Shown: positions 45,094 through 53,547, numbered from the stretch's first letter. The stretch is 64,000 nucleotides of DNA from DATIRA01 sp963766505 (GCA_963766505.1 CAVYAL010000001.1:558001-622000), one strand, 5' to 3'. The notes: generated by a model from the sequence alone, not told the origin. Made by a program: numbers and translations.

Positions 45094-45119
45094 CGGAGGG
45101 CGCCGCGCGGCGCCCTCCG
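45094..45119. terminator. Perfect 26-bp palindrome between EEP gene and msrB
   Basis: The arms CGGAGGGCGCCGC and GCGGCGCCCTCCG are perfectly complementary. It sits 37 bp after the EEP-family stop and 23 bp before the msrB start, so it probably ends the upstream transcript or structures the msrB leader. No T-run follows. Confidence 0.5.
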
Positions 45120-45142
45120 GCACTTCGCCGGGAGGTTCACAG

Positions 45143-45589
45143 ATGCTCCGATGGAATGACGTCGTCCGCTACGCCAGGGAGGGCAATCCCGTTCCTCCCC
45201 GCCGGGTCGAGAAATCCGAGGACGAGTGGCGCCGACTGCTGACCGAGGAGCAGTTTCGCGTGATGCGGCAAAGGGGCACGGAGCGCTCATTCGCCGGCGA
45301 GTACTGCCACAGCCACGCGCCGGGCAGATATGCCTGCGGTTGCTGCGGAACGCCGTTGTTCGATTCTGCCGTCAAGTTCGAGTCGGGCACCGGCTGGCCG
45401 AGCTTCACCGAACCGGTGGCCCCCGACGCGATCAAGTACGAGGAGGACCTCTCGTACGGGATGCAGCGCATCGAGGTCATCTGCAACGTCTGCGACGCGC
45501 ACCTCGGCCATGTCTTCCCGGATGGCCCGCCGCCAGGCGGACTACGCTACTGCATCAACTCCGCCTCGCTCCGGCTGCAGCAGGACTGA
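45143..45589 (+). CDS. msrB: Peptide-methionine (R)-S-oxide reductase MsrB
   Basis: A 148-aa cytoplasmic repair enzyme that reduces methionine-R-sulfoxide. Two CxxC pairs for zinc (CGCC and CNVC) are present. The catalytic Cys lies in LRYCINSASL near the end, with GTGWPSF as substrate loop. GGGAGG lies 8 nt before ATG 45143. It converges with the AOR operon end (11-bp gap). Confidence 0.95.
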   Translation: MLRWNDVVRYAREGNPVPPRRVEKSEDEWRRLLTEEQFRVMRQRGTERSFAGEYCHSHAPGRYACGCCGTPLFDSAVKFESGTGWPSFTEPVAPDAIKYEEDLSYGMQRIEVICNVCDAHLGHVFPDGPPPGGLRYCINSASLRLQQD

Positions 45590-45600
45590 GCGCTGGGCGC

Positions 45601-45921
45601 TCAGCCGCCGCCCCGGCGGAATCGCAAATCGAAGCGGGCGATGAACTCCGCGATCGCCTCGGCCGGGCAGTCGTGGAAGTTGAGCTCGACACGGGTTCGC
45701 GGCAACCGGAAGTTACCCAGAGTGCGCGTTCCCTCGGGGCCCAGCCGTATCGCGACGTGACCCTGCCCGGGCCAGATCGTCACGCCTTGCTCCGAGACCT
45801 CGTGCCGCACGCCCTGCAGCAGCGGTGCGAGCGAGCGGAAGAAGTCTGCGTGGGTGATCGCCATGTCCTTGACGACACGACTCTGTTCCACGCGGCCGTC
45901 CGCCGGCCCCTGCTCAGCCAC
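45601..45921 (-). CDS. Small unknown protein of the AOR operon ending in Gly-Gly-Gly
   Basis: A 106-aa protein from a GTG start at 45921 that overlaps the MoaD-like stop by eight bases; an internal ATG (MAITHADFF) would give about 86 aa. The sequence is mixed alpha/beta and ends FRRGGG. I do not recognise the family. In Aromatoleum-type aor operons a further small gene follows the MoaD-like gene, and this could be its counterpart (AorE-like). The Gly-rich end recalls sulfur-carrier proteins, but the rest does not look like a beta-grasp fold. Confidence 0.65.
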   Translation of the reverse strand: MAEQGPADGRVEQSRVVKDMAITHADFFRSLAPLLQGVRHEVSEQGVTIWPGQGHVAIRLGPEGTRTLGNFRLPRTRVELNFHDCPAEAIAEFIARFDLRFRRGGG

Positions 45922-46165
45922 CCGCCACCGGCGGCCAGGCCGCCAGCACGTCGTCCGCCTGCAGCGGCGTTTCGTCCCTTGCGCGGGCATCGAGGTAGAC
46001 GCCGTTCAGCAGCACGAGGTGGACGCTCTCGCGCGGCACCCTGAACCGGTCGAGAACCTGGTGGGCCGTCACGCCTGCGGCCACTTCGACCGGGATCGCG
46101 TTCGCCTTTGCGCCCGCCGGAAGAAACTGTCCCAGTGAAGCGAACAGCTTCAGCGTGATTCTCAT
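45914..46165 (-). CDS. MoaD/ThiS-family sulfur-carrier protein (second copy, AOR operon)
   Basis: An 83-aa beta-grasp protein starting MRITLKLFASLGQFLP and ending AAWPPVAGG, so the C-terminal Gly-Gly is present. It follows the FAD subunit gene with an ATGA overlap. MoaD-like genes are standard in tungsten aldehyde oxidoreductase operons, probably for W-pterin or enzyme sulfuration. It is a different branch from the protein at 24948, with little similarity beyond the family pattern. Confidence 0.87.
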   Translation of the reverse strand: MRITLKLFASLGQFLPAGAKANAIPVEVAAGVTAHQVLDRFRVPRESVHLVLLNGVYLDARARDETPLQADDVLAAWPPVAGG

Positions 46166-47433
46166 ATCACGTAGGTGTTGCGACCCACCGGCAGCGTCGA
46201 AGCAAGATAGGCTTCCATCAGGCGCGTCGGATCGGCCATCAGCTTGTTCTTCCAGGCGCCCAGCCGGGTCCTGCCCTGGATCAGCCCGCGGATCACGCCC
46301 ACGTGGTCGGTCAGGCCCAGTGCCGTCGCACCCACCAGCACGTCTTCCTGGAACTGCAGGTTCAGGTAGCGGAATGAACCTGTATCGACGAGCTCGGCAC
46401 TGTCACCGCCGGCGACGCCCATCCACTGTGCGAACGAGCTCGAGACCAGTCCGAGCGTGTCGAGTACGTTCATGTTAAGCGTGCCCCGCTGAGGGTGGCC
46501 GTGCCCTCGCGCCATGTACAGCGCAGCAGCACGGCCGTGCTCGACCGCCGTCGGCTGTATCGCCTGCACCACGTACGCCCCCGTGGAGAAATCGCGGCTT
46601 TCCGCGACGTCGCCCGCGGCATACACGCCCGGCACGCTGGTCTCGAGGTACTCGTTGACGCGCACTCCACGATCCGTGTCGATGCCGCTGCCTTCGAGGA
46701 AGTCGATGTTGGAGTGCACGCCGGTTGCGCGGATCACGATATCCGCGGCGATGCTCTCGCCACCCTCGATCATTACGCGCAGTGGGCGACCGCCGGTACC
46801 CGGTTCGATTGCCGCAACCCGGCTCGAAACACGGAGCTTGACGCCCCGCTGCTCGCACCAGCTGCCGACCAGGCCCCCGGCCGTCTCGTTCAGCATCCGC
46901 GGGACCATCCGGTCCTCGAGTTCGACCACCGTCAGGTCGACGCCCCGCTCGGCGAGCGCCTCCAGGATGATGCAGCCGATGAAACCGGCGCCGATCAGCA
47001 CCACCGAGCTGCCCTTGCCGGCGCCGGCAGCGATCCTGCGCGCGTCCTCGAGTGTCCAGCAGGCATGGACGCGTTCGTTGTCCACGCCGGGGATCGGCGG
47101 CACGATGGGACTCGCGCCGGTCGCGATCAGCATCCTGTCATAGGCGGCCGAGCCGCCGCCGGCGAGCTTTACACGCTGCGACGCGGTGTCGACCGCCGTC
47201 ACGCGGTCCCGGACGACCTCGATTCCCAGCTGCTCGAAATGCGCCGGGTCCTTGCGCAGGTAAGTGCCCCGCTCGTCGATCCGCTCCATCAGCAGGTAAG
47301 GAATCGCCATGCGCGAGTACGGCGGCTCAGGCTCCTCGCCGACCAGCATCACGGTCCCGTCGGGGTCGTACTTGCGAAGATGCTCGGCAGCGACAACGCC
47401 GGCCGGCCCCGCGCCAATGATCAAGTGCCGCAT
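46162..47433 (-). CDS. FAD/NAD(P)-dependent oxidoreductase subunit of AOR (AorC-like)
   Basis: A 423-aa flavoprotein with an FAD-binding dinucleotide fold (IIGAGPAGVVAAEHL), a second NAD fold (VVLIGAGFIGCIILEALAERG, about 145) and the GVYAAGDVAES motif near 275. In AorABC-type complexes this subunit passes electrons from the tungsten enzyme to NAD+ or quinone. ATG 47433 follows AAAGGGGAT. It lies 11 bp after the AOR gene and overlaps the MoaD-like gene. Confidence 0.88.
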   Translation of the reverse strand: MRHLIIGAGPAGVVAAEHLRKYDPDGTVMLVGEEPEPPYSRMAIPYLLMERIDERGTYLRKDPAHFEQLGIEVVRDRVTAVDTASQRVKLAGGGSAAYDRMLIATGASPIVPPIPGVDNERVHACWTLEDARRIAAGAGKGSSVVLIGAGFIGCIILEALAERGVDLTVVELEDRMVPRMLNETAGGLVGSWCEQRGVKLRVSSRVAAIEPGTGGRPLRVMIEGGESIAADIVIRATGVHSNIDFLEGSGIDTDRGVRVNEYLETSVPGVYAAGDVAESRDFSTGAYVVQAIQPTAVEHGRAAALYMARGHGHPQRGTLNMNVLDTLGLVSSSFAQWMGVAGGDSAELVDTGSFRYLNLQFQEDVLVGATALGLTDHVGVIRGLIQGRTRLGAWKNKLMADPTRLMEAYLASTLPVGRNTYVI

Positions 47434-47444
47434 CGGATCCCCTT

Positions 47445-49298
47445 TCAGCCCAGGCCGAGTCTCTGCAGCGTGTCCGGCATCGGTACGCCCTGCTCGTTCC
47501 AGCCTCGGATCTCGTAGTAGTGCGGGAGCATCTTGTCGAGCTCGGCGACGTGACCCTTCGCGGGACCGACGTTTGCCGCGTCCTTGAGCAGGCGCTTCGG
47601 CAGCGTGTCGTCCTTGCCGGTGAGACCCGCTGCGAGGTTGAACTGCCGCTCGAGGTTCCAGATCCGCTCCCCGACCTCGAGCAGCTTCTCGGTGGTCCAT
47701 TCACCTTCGCAGGCCGCATCCACCTGCGGAGCAACGTCGTCCAGCGTCCAGGCGAACGAGGTGAACACGCAGATGCCCGCCGAATCGAAAGCCGCCGTCG
47801 CATCCTGGAAGGCCTTCACCAGTTCGGGCTTGCCCGCGGTCTGCAGAGGATCCGTCTTCTCCGGGATCCCCATGATCTCGGAGGCCACCGTGTAGCCGCG
47901 CAGGTGGCAGGCGCCGCGGTTCGAGGTCGCGTAGGCGAGGCCCATCCCCTGGATCGCGCGCGGATCGTAGGCCGGGAATTCCTGGCCCTTGACCGTCATC
48001 GAGAGTTCCGGTCTGCCGTACTTGGCGCAGAAGCGCTTCGAGCCCAGCGCGAGATCGCGACCGAAGCCCTCGCCGCGGGCCACCATCTCGGCCGCGGCCG
48101 TCAGCGCCTCGGCGGAGCCGAAACGGAACTCGATGCCGCCGGTCTGCTCGCTGCTGATCACACCCTGCTCGAACAACTCCATTGCCGCCGCGACGGTGGA
48201 ACCGAATGAGATCGGGTCGAAGCCATCCTCGTTGCAGATGAAGTTCGCGTAGGTCAGCGCATCGAGGTCGTCCACCCCGGTGTCCGAACCCAGCGCCCAG
48301 GCCGCCTCGTACTCGAGGCCGCCCGAGGAACCCCAGTACTCGGGCTTGTTCTTGATCGTATAGTGGTCGCGGTCGATGCTGGAGATGCGTCCGCAGGCGA
48401 TCGTGCAGGCGAAGCAGGCGGCGTTCGTCGTCAGGTTCGGCTTGCCGTCGCTGGCGCGCGGCTCGTGCATCGCCTCGCCTGATATCTTGTGCGCGGCCGG
48501 GAACTGGGTCTCCTTCATGTTGTAGGTGGGCATCGCGCCCGCCTCGTTGATCACGTTCATCAGCACCTGCGTGCCGTAGGCCGGCAGGCCCTGGCCGGTG
48601 ACCGCGTTGTCGCGCAGCACTTTCTTCGCAGTCTCCGTGGCCTGCATGAAGCGCAGCGGGTCCTTGATGTTCCCGACACCCCTGGTGCCGCGGCAGACGA
48701 CGGCCTTCAGGTTCTTGGAGGCCATCACCGTGCCGACGCCGGAGCGACCGGCCGCCCGGTGCAGGTCGTTGATCACGCCCGCGTACAGGCAGCCCGTTTC
48801 CGCAGAGCGCCCCACGCAGGAGATCCGCACGTTCGGATCCTGGTGCTTCTTGCGCAGGATCTTGTCCGCCTCCCAGACCGACTTGCCCCAGACCTCCGCC
48901 GCGTCCAGCAGCTCCGCCTTGTCGTCGCGTATGTTCAGGTACACCGGGTGCGGGGACTTGCCCTCGAAAATCAGCATGTCCCAGCCGGCGTTCTTCAGCT
49001 CGGCGCCGATGTAGCCGCCCGAGTTCGAGCAGGCGATGGTCCCTGTCAGCGGGCTCTTGCAGACGACCGAGTAGCGGCCACCGGTGGAGGCCATCGTGCC
49101 GGTCAGCGGCCCGGTCACCAGGATCAGCTTGTTGTCCGGACCGAGTGCATCACAGCGGGGATCGATTTCCTCGACAAGGTACTTCGAGGCGAGCCCCCGC
49201 TGGCCGAGATACTGCCGGGCCCACTCCATGTTGAGCGGCTCGACGGTGGTGGTGCCGCGCGTCAGGTTCACGCGCAAGACTTTTCGAGTCCATGCCAT
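47445..49298 (-). CDS. Tungsten-containing aldehyde:ferredoxin oxidoreductase (AorB-like)
   Basis: A 617-aa enzyme that oxidises aldehydes to acids and may reduce acids in reverse. The N-terminal domain has TGPLTGTMASTGGRYSVVCKSPLTG and the pterin-binding GRSGVGTVMASKNLKAV (about 185-200). Cluster ligands are C295, C298 and C302, with C510 as the fourth, matching the positions in Pyrococcus AOR. ATG 49298 is the family start. It lies 11 bp after the FeS subunit gene. This is the AorABC type seen in Aromatoleum rather than the simple archaeal homodimer. Confidence 0.95.
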   Translation of the reverse strand: MAWTRKVLRVNLTRGTTTVEPLNMEWARQYLGQRGLASKYLVEEIDPRCDALGPDNKLILVTGPLTGTMASTGGRYSVVCKSPLTGTIACSNSGGYIGAELKNAGWDMLIFEGKSPHPVYLNIRDDKAELLDAAEVWGKSVWEADKILRKKHQDPNVRISCVGRSAETGCLYAGVINDLHRAAGRSGVGTVMASKNLKAVVCRGTRGVGNIKDPLRFMQATETAKKVLRDNAVTGQGLPAYGTQVLMNVINEAGAMPTYNMKETQFPAAHKISGEAMHEPRASDGKPNLTTNAACFACTIACGRISSIDRDHYTIKNKPEYWGSSGGLEYEAAWALGSDTGVDDLDALTYANFICNEDGFDPISFGSTVAAAMELFEQGVISSEQTGGIEFRFGSAEALTAAAEMVARGEGFGRDLALGSKRFCAKYGRPELSMTVKGQEFPAYDPRAIQGMGLAYATSNRGACHLRGYTVASEIMGIPEKTDPLQTAGKPELVKAFQDATAAFDSAGICVFTSFAWTLDDVAPQVDAACEGEWTTEKLLEVGERIWNLERQFNLAAGLTGKDDTLPKRLLKDAANVGPAKGHVAELDKMLPHYYEIRGWNEQGVPMPDTLQRLGLG

Positions 49299-49309
49299 GG
49301 CCGTGCCCC

Positions 49310-49834
49310 CTACGATTCCACGCGTTCGAAATTCTGCAGGTCCTTGGGCACCGGCGCATTGAAGCGTGCGGTGCTCGCCTCGCCGCGTTGAGCCCAGGCA
49401 CGCATGCGCTCGAGGCCGGTGTCGGCGATGTCCACGTAGGTGATCGCGGCGGTCGGACAGGCCTTGGCGCACCAGGGGTCGCCGCCGCAAAGGTCGCACT
49501 TCATCACCTTGCCCGTGTCCTGCCGGTAGTTGACCGTGCCGAACGGGCAGGCGATCGTGCAGACCTTGCAGCCGACGCAGACGTCAGTCAGCACGTCCTT
49601 GGCGCCGGTGGCCGCGTTGACCACGATCGCCTCCACCGGGCAGGCGTGCATGCACCACGCCTCCTCGCATTGCGTGCAGGTGTAGGGCGCGAAGCTCCCC
49701 GACTCGTGGAACATGAAAACCTTGATGCGGGACAGTGCGGGATTGAATACGCCTTCGTTCTCGTAGGAACAGGCCATCTCGCACTGCAGGCAGCCGGTGC
49801 ATTTCTCCGGCTCAAGCTTCAACGCTCGCAACAT
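49310..49834 (-). CDS. 4Fe-4S electron-transfer subunit of AOR (AorA-like)
   Basis: A 174-aa ferredoxin-like protein with four cluster motifs: CTGCLQCEMAC, CTQCEEAWCMHACP, CVGCKVCTIACP and CDLCGGDPWCAKACP. It is the electron-relay subunit that multimerises in AorABC-type complexes. ATG 49834 has GGGGAGAG upstream; a longer frame further upstream is not family-like. First gene of the operon AorA-B-C-MoaD-small protein. Confidence 0.92.
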   Translation of the reverse strand: MLRALKLEPEKCTGCLQCEMACSYENEGVFNPALSRIKVFMFHESGSFAPYTCTQCEEAWCMHACPVEAIVVNAATGAKDVLTDVCVGCKVCTIACPFGTVNYRQDTGKVMKCDLCGGDPWCAKACPTAAITYVDIADTGLERMRAWAQRGEASTARFNAPVPKDLQNFERVES

Positions 49835-49989
49835 TCTCGACTCTCCCCTCGGTCCGTCTTCTACCCCACCCGGATCACAGCACGCGGGCGACACCCCGCC
49901 AGCTGCCCGGACGGAGCGGTTCCGCTGTCCGCCCGATCATACCGCCCGGATCTCCGGAAGGGAGCCCAAAGCATCGGATAAATACAGAC

Positions 49990-50079
49990 AAAAGGGGACA
50001 GATTTATTTGTCTTTCAACTTCAGAAAATAAATCTGTCCCCTTTGGAAAATAAATCTGGAAAATAAATCTGTCCCCTTT
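49990..50079. repeat. Inverted-repeat cluster, REP-like
   Basis: A forward arm AAAGGGGACAGATTTATTT (49991-50009) faces two full reverse copies of its complement (50025-50044 and 50060-50079) and a partial one (50047-50058). This GGGGACAGATTTATTT sequence is one of the dispersed repeats common in proteobacterial genomes. It may fold as a hairpin between the AOR operon and the moeB-like gene; the surrounding 269-bp gap holds nothing else I recognise. Confidence 0.75.
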
Positions 50080-50103
50080 CGGGGATTGCTGCGGCGCAGC
50101 GAG

Positions 50104-50889
50104 CTATGAGCCGCAGACCTTGCAGCTGGCGTTCTTCCGCAACTGGAACCAGTGGAACTCCATGCTGCGCGCATCCACGAGCAGCAGCCGGCCCACCAGA
50201 CTCGTGCCGATTCCCAGCAACAGCTTGAGTGCCTCGGTGGCCTGGATACAGCCGACGATCCCGGCTACCGGACCGAGCACGCCCTGGCCTGTGCAGTTCT
50301 CCCAGCTCGACGAAGGGTGCGCGGCGTCGGGATGCTGCTCCAGGTCCTGGTACAGGCAGGCGTAGCAGGGACTGTCGTCCAGGTCGGGCCGGAAAACCGA
50401 GGCCTGGCCTTCCATGCCGACGACCGCCCCATAGACGAGCGGCCGGCGTAACGCGACACAGACCCGGTTGAGTTCGAAGCGGGACTCGAAGTTATCCGTG
50501 CCGTCCACGACGAGATCCACACCGCTCACGGCATCGACGAGATCCTCGCCCGAGAGCCGTTCCGCACGGGTCACGATCTCAGTGTCGGGATTGAGTGCAG
50601 CGAGCGACTGCCGCGCCGACTCGGTCTTCGCAAGGCCCACACCGGTGCTGCGGTGCAGGATCTGCCGGTGGAGATTGGACACATCCACCTTGTCCGGATC
50701 CACCAGCACGAGCCGCCCGACCCCTGCGCCGGCGAGATATGTCGCCACCGGAGAACCGAGCCCGCCGAGCCCGAGCAACAGCACGCGTGAGCGCGCGAGC
50801 TTGTGCTGGCCGGCCTCGTCGATTTCCGGCAGGAAAATCTGCCGGCTGTAGCGCAGCAGCTGGCCATCGGTGAGCTCTGGAGCGCTCAT
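50104..50889 (-). CDS. moeB: HesA/MoeB/ThiF-family activating enzyme
   Basis: A 261-aa E1-like enzyme that adenylylates the C-terminal glycine of MoaD/ThiS proteins. Seen: the nucleotide loop LGLGGLGSPVATYLAGAGVG, VDPDKVDVSNLHRQILH, the conserved VDGTDNFESR, active-site Cys in ENCTGQGVLGP, and zinc cysteines CYAC and CKVC. It is the last gene of the methylthioadenosine-salvage operon (ATGA overlap with the aldolase). It is the only activating enzyme visible for the two MoaD-like proteins. MoeB and ThiF cannot be separated by sequence. Confidence 0.88.
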   Translation of the reverse strand: MSAPELTDGQLLRYSRQIFLPEIDEAGQHKLARSRVLLLGLGGLGSPVATYLAGAGVGRLVLVDPDKVDVSNLHRQILHRSTGVGLAKTESARQSLAALNPDTEIVTRAERLSGEDLVDAVSGVDLVVDGTDNFESRFELNRVCVALRRPLVYGAVVGMEGQASVFRPDLDDSPCYACLYQDLEQHPDAAHPSSSWENCTGQGVLGPVAGIVGCIQATEALKLLLGIGTSLVGRLLLVDARSMEFHWFQLRKNASCKVCGS

Positions 50890-51545
50890 TCCGGTTCGAT
50901 CCGTCCGTAGCCCGTGAACTTCTCGATCACCACTCGCATCTCCTCTTCGTCCAGCAGGACCGGCTCGAGGCCCGCCGCCAGCAGCGAGAGGTATTCGCCC
51001 GCAAGGTTCTCGACCTCCAGCGCCACCGACTGCGCCTCGCCCAGCGAGCGACCCGCCGCCACGACGCCGTGGTTCGCGAGCAGCGTCGCCCGGCGCTGCT
51101 CCAGGCCGAGCACCGCACGCTCGGCGAGTTCGACCGTGCCGAAGGTCGCGTACGGCATGCAGCGGATATCGCCACCCGCCAGCGCGATCATGTAATGGAA
51201 GGCCGGGATGCCGCGATGCGCGCAAGCAAGCGCGGTCGCGCCGGGGCTGTGCGTATGGACGATGGCCGAAAACGACGGTCGTCGCGCATACACGGCCGCA
51301 TGCATGGGCCACTCCGACGAGGGACGCAGCCCCTCTCCCCCCGCCACGACGGTCCCGTCGAGCTCGATCTCGATGATCTGCTGCGGCGCAAGTTCCGTGT
51401 ATGGCACGCCCGACGGCGTGATCAGCAGGCCGGCTGCACTGCGACAGGATACGTTCCCGGACTTGTTGGGCATGTGCCCGGCCGCATCCAGCGCCTGTGC
51501 GACGGCCACGATCGCCTCGCGTGATTCGAAAGCAAGCGTGCTCAT
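50886..51545 (-). CDS. Class II aldolase/adducin-family protein (MTRu-1-P aldolase or MtnB-like)
   Basis: A 219-aa zinc-dependent class II aldolase-like enzyme. Metal His residues are in VHTHSPG and LLANHG, and NKSGNVSCR and TPSGVPY form the substrate side. Between mtnA and the MoeB gene, with ATGA overlaps on both sides. Two roles fit: methylthioribulose-1-phosphate dehydratase (MtnB) or the aldolase of the DHAP shunt that splits the sugar to DHAP and methylthioacetaldehyde. No mtnC, mtnD or mtnE is nearby, which favours the latter. Confidence 0.85.
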   Translation of the reverse strand: MSTLAFESREAIVAVAQALDAAGHMPNKSGNVSCRSAAGLLITPSGVPYTELAPQQIIEIELDGTVVAGGEGLRPSSEWPMHAAVYARRPSFSAIVHTHSPGATALACAHRGIPAFHYMIALAGGDIRCMPYATFGTVELAERAVLGLEQRRATLLANHGVVAAGRSLGEAQSVALEVENLAGEYLSLLAAGLEPVLLDEEEMRVVIEKFTGYGRIEPE

Positions 51546-52648
51546 CCGGGATACTCCCGGCGGCGCTCTGGAAACAGCGCCGCCAGTCCCTCGCGCGTGG
51601 CTGGCGTCACGCCACGCTCCGTGATGATCCCGGTGACGAGTCGCGCGGGCGTCACGTCGAAGGCCGGATTGAGCGCGGTGCTGCCGGGAGCCGCGACCTC
51701 GACCTCGATTCGCCTTCCGTCTTCGCTGCGTCCCCACACGTGTGTCACCTCCCGCCCGGAGCGCTGCTCGATCGGCACGCCGCCGAGGCCGTCCTCGATG
51801 TCCCAGTCTATCGTCGAGGAAGGCAGCGCAGCATAGAACGGCACCGCGTTGTCGCTCGCCGCGAGCGCCTTCAGATACGTGCCGATCTTGTTGGCCACGT
51901 CGCCGGCGGCGGTCGTGCGGTCGCTGCCGACGATGCACGCATCGATGAGCCCCCGCTGCATCAGATGCCCGCCCGCATTGTCCGCGACGACACTATAGGG
52001 GACGCCGTGGGCAGCCAGCTCGAAGGCCGTCAGGGCCGCCCCCTGGTTGCGCGGCCGGGTTTCATCGACGATCACCTCGACCGCCATGCCCGCTTCGTGT
52101 GCCGCATATACCGGCGCGAGCGCCGTGCCCCAGTCCACGCAGGCGAGCCAGCCGGCATTGCAGTGGGTGAGAATCCGCAGTGGCCCGCCGCCACGCGGCT
52201 CGCCCAGCGCCCTCAGCACGGCAAGTCCGTGCCGGCCGATGGCTTCGCAGGCCGCGACGTCCTCCTCGGTGATGCGGCCAGCCTCGTGGTAGGCCCGCTC
52301 GACGCGCTCACCCTTCGCGGTGCCGCGCAGCAGCGCGCTGACCCGCGCGAGTGCCCAGCGCAGGTTCACCGCAGTGGGCCGCGTCGCCGCAAGCCGGTCC
52401 ACGGCTGCCTGCAGGCTGTCGTCACTCGGATCCGCCCGCATCGCGAGTGCGACGCCGTAGGCCGCCGTCACGCCGATCAGCGGCGCGCCCCGCACGACCA
52501 TCCGACGGATGGCATCGGCGGCCTGATCGACAGTGCGCAGCTGCAGCAGCTCGAATTCAAATGGCAGGCGCGTCTGGTCGATCACCGAGACAGTCCAGCC
52601 ATCCGGCGCGATGAAGATCGTACGGTAGCTTTCGCCGTTGACGCGCAT
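51542..52648 (-). CDS. mtnA: S-methyl-5-thioribose-1-phosphate isomerase
   Basis: A 368-aa isomerase that converts methylthioribose-1-phosphate to methylthioribulose-1-phosphate. Motifs are MVVRGAPLIGVTAAYG, LTHCNAGWLACVDWGTAL with the catalytic Cys, DETRPRNQGA and GSDRTTAAGDVANKIGTY with the catalytic Asp. Related eIF2B-like proteins share the fold, but the Cys and Asp pair fits MtnA. It starts 17 bp after the phosphorylase gene. Confidence 0.93.
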   Translation of the reverse strand: MRVNGESYRTIFIAPDGWTVSVIDQTRLPFEFELLQLRTVDQAADAIRRMVVRGAPLIGVTAAYGVALAMRADPSDDSLQAAVDRLAATRPTAVNLRWALARVSALLRGTAKGERVERAYHEAGRITEEDVAACEAIGRHGLAVLRALGEPRGGGPLRILTHCNAGWLACVDWGTALAPVYAAHEAGMAVEVIVDETRPRNQGAALTAFELAAHGVPYSVVADNAGGHLMQRGLIDACIVGSDRTTAAGDVANKIGTYLKALAASDNAVPFYAALPSSTIDWDIEDGLGGVPIEQRSGREVTHVWGRSEDGRRIEVEVAAPGSTALNPAFDVTPARLVTGIITERGVTPATREGLAALFPERRREYPG

Positions 52649-52665
52649 GCCGTTATCCCGCCCCC

Positions 52666-53547
52666 TCAGCCGCTGCCGTCGAGCACGCGCCCCGCGACGG
52701 CATCGAGCTTTGCGAGCAGCGCCGGATCCCGTGCCGACGGATGCGTGATGATCGCGCCGTCCAGCGCCCGGTCGGACCCCTGCGGGCAGGGGATGCGCTC
52801 TGCCGGAAAATCCCGCGCGAGCCTTGCGAACAGCCGCCGCGCCTTGTCGCGATTCGCCGCCATGACCGAGAGCAGGCCCTTCACGTCGACGGCCCCGTGC
52901 GTCGGGTGCCAGCAGTCGTAGTCGGTGACCATCGCGACCACTGCATAGGTGATCTCCGCCTCGCGCGCGAGCTTCGCCTCAGGCATGGAGGTCATGTGCA
53001 CGACGTCGTAGCCGAGCTTCCGGTAGCCCAGCGACTCCGCCAGCGTCGAGAATTGCGGACCTTCCATGCACACGGCCGTACCGCCGCGACTGAACGGGAT
53101 GTCCTCGACCTGCGCTGCATCCGCGACGAGGCCCTGCAGCGCGGGCCCGACCGGGTGGGCGAACGAGACGTGCGCGACGCAACCCGCGCCGAAGAAGGAG
53201 CTCTCCCGGCGGACGGTCCGATCCACGAAGTTGTCCACCAGCACGAAAGTGCCGGGACCGAGTTCCTCGCGATAGGAGCCGCAGGCTGAGAAAGACACCA
53301 GGTCGGTGACGCCTGCCCGTTTGAGCGCGTCGATGTTGGCCCGGTAGTTGATGTCACTGGGCGACAGGCGATGGCCGCGGCCATGCCGCGGCAGGAAGAC
53401 GACGGGGGTTGCGGCCACGCGCCCGAACACCAGCGCATCGGACGGCTCGCCCCAGGGCGTGCTGATGCGTTCCTCCCGGATGTCCTCCAGTCCCGGCAGG
53501 TCGTACAGACCCGATCCTCCAATGATGCCCAACACCGCCCTGACCAT
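52666..53547 (-). CDS. mtnP: S-methyl-5'-thioadenosine phosphorylase
   Basis: A 293-aa purine phosphorylase that cleaves methylthioadenosine to adenine and methylthioribose-1-phosphate. The nucleoside site has IIGGSGLYDLPG, PRHGRGHRLSPSDINYRANI, MEGPQFSTLAES and TDYDCWHPTHGAV. The DYDCW motif, as in human MTAP, points to 6-aminopurines rather than the inosine-type MTIP of Pseudomonas. ATG 53547 is the family start. First gene of the salvage operon. Confidence 0.9.
   Translation of the reverse strand: MVRAVLGIIGGSGLYDLPGLEDIREERISTPWGEPSDALVFGRVAATPVVFLPRHGRGHRLSPSDINYRANIDALKRAGVTDLVSFSACGSYREELGPGTFVLVDNFVDRTVRRESSFFGAGCVAHVSFAHPVGPALQGLVADAAQVEDIPFSRGGTAVCMEGPQFSTLAESLGYRKLGYDVVHMTSMPEAKLAREAEITYAVVAMVTDYDCWHPTHGAVDVKGLLSVMAANRDKARRLFARLARDFPAERIPCPQGSDRALDGAIITHPSARDPALLAKLDAVAGRVLDGSG

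Noticed and set aside
49835..49990. Sigma-54 promoter for the AOR operon
   Set aside because: Only one GG-N10-GC pair is present and both boxes are otherwise poor.
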